Made by a program: the position numbers and the translations under genes
Shown here: piece by piece, positions 4,700 through 5,191 of the stretch
Position numbering within the stretch: position 1 is the stretch's first letter
Layout of the letters: the number at the start of each line of letters is the position of its first letter
NCBI GenBank assembly: GCA_964476445.1
Contig: CAYZAK010000068.1
Location: 1-5,191, forward strand
DNA length: 5,191 bases
Origin: CAYZAK01 sp964476445
GTDB lineage: Bacteria > CG03 > SLGR01 > JAGXOG01
Reading direction: 5' to 3'
Notes under the pieces: generated by a model
Databases searched by the model: none
Seen by the model: the letters and a program-made list of their open reading frames with translations, nothing else
Told to the model about the DNA's origin: nothing

Positions 4700-5191
4700 A
4701 TGAAAAAAATTATTTTACTAATAGTGATTGCTTCGGCCTCCTTTTTAATTTATTCGGGATTGAACGATCCACTAATTGAAAATGATAAAAAAGAGGAAGA
4801 TATAAAAAATGAAAATGGAATTGAGGATGTTGAACCCGGAGAAGAGATAAAGGGTGAAGTTGCAATTATTATTGATGATTTGGGCTATAATCCTGAATTG
4901 AATAACGAGCTTTTAAAAATAAAACAGCCACTCACCGTAGCTATTTTACCTTTTTTGAAAAATACCGAAAAAGCGATCAATGACTTCGGAGGAGTTGATA
5001 ATTTCGAACTGATTTTGCATATGCCGTTTGAGCCGATAAGTGATAAGCACTTCGAAGATAAAATGATAATGACCGATCATTCCGAAGAAGAAATGGATGA
5101 GCTCTTAACTGAGGCTCTGTCGGAAATGGACAATCGGGTAGCGGGGGTAAACAATCACAAAGGTTCCAAATTTACCTCCGATGAAGAAAAG
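4700..5191 (+). CDS. divergent polysaccharide deacetylase (YibQ/DUF610 type), 3' end outside window
   Basis: An open frame of 164 codons runs off the right edge. It begins 17 bases after the membrane kinase-like gene, so it is probably the third gene of the operon. Residues 1-20 form a Lys-Lys start plus hydrophobic stretch without an obvious cleavage or lipobox site, suggesting a signal anchor. A very acidic linker (27-51) follows. The enzyme domain starts near 53: VAIIIDDLGY (54-63), PLTVAILPF (77-85), LILHMPFEP (104-112) and GVNNHKGSKFT (149-159). These are the signature blocks of the divergent polysaccharide deacetylase family of the NodB-like superfamily; Asp59/Asp60, His107 and His153 are the expected metal-site or catalytic positions. 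Its location would be outside the cytoplasmic membrane, acting on a cell-surface glycan, but substrates of the family are poorly known. The usual NNHMGS Met is Lys here. Confidence 0.88.
   Translation, partial: MKKIILLIVIASASFLIYSGLNDPLIENDKKEEDIKNENGIEDVEPGEEIKGEVAIIIDDLGYNPELNNELLKIKQPLTVAILPFLKNTEKAINDFGGVDNFELILHMPFEPISDKHFEDKMIMTDHSEEEMDELLTEALSEMDNRVAGVNNHKGSKFTSDEEK

Noticed and set aside
1..5191. CRISPR array, insertion sequence or integrase site
   Set aside because: No regularly spaced direct repeats, no terminal inverted repeats and no transposase or recombinase coding sequence are present.

Overview
The window is AT-rich bacterial chromosome, densely coded, with six protein genes: two cut off by the window ends and four complete. 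A consensus -35/-10 promoter and a classic hairpin-plus-U-run terminator indicate Bacteria rather than Archaea. The SSHQLRTPLTA-type sensor kinase with a 7TM-like N-terminus, the compact proteins and the mostly Shine-Dalgarno-poor starts resemble candidate-phyla (Patescibacteria/CPR-like) or other low-GC anaerobe genomes such as Halanaerobia. That placement is an inference from protein style and cannot be settled from this window. TGA is used as a normal stop at the end of the first gene.

Layout. Positions 1-222 (+) hold the C-terminal end of a UvsE/UVDE-type UV damage endonuclease. Converging on it is a minus-strand pair: a LuxI-fold acyltransferase (2555-3214), transcribed first, followed by a large membrane sensor histidine kinase (310-2505). 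The acyltransferase has the best expression signals in the window: a TTGACA-N17-TATAGT promoter, a Shine-Dalgarno and an intrinsic terminator whose hairpin overlaps its stop codon. The kinase starts 49 bases after that stop, has no Shine-Dalgarno, and its leader carries an 8-base copy able to compete with the terminator hairpin.

From a roughly 280-base divergent intergenic region, a plus-strand operon starts: an AAG/MPG-family 3-methyladenine DNA glycosylase (3496-4017), a small CTP-dependent polyprenol/diacylglycerol-kinase-like membrane protein (4041-4682), and the N-terminal two thirds or so of a YibQ-type divergent polysaccharide deacetylase (4700 to the window end). Gaps are only 23 and 17 bases.

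How the genes may work together: the two outer repair genes (UvsE and AAG) deal with UV and alkylation damage. The kinase-like membrane protein and the deacetylase suggest lipid-carrier and cell-envelope work. The most interesting unit is the minus-strand pair, an acyl-homoserine-lactone-synthase-like (or N-acyl amino acid synthase-like) enzyme next to a multi-pass membrane histidine kinase. This could be a signal-maker/signal-sensor pair, but no response regulator is in the window and the link is a hypothesis.
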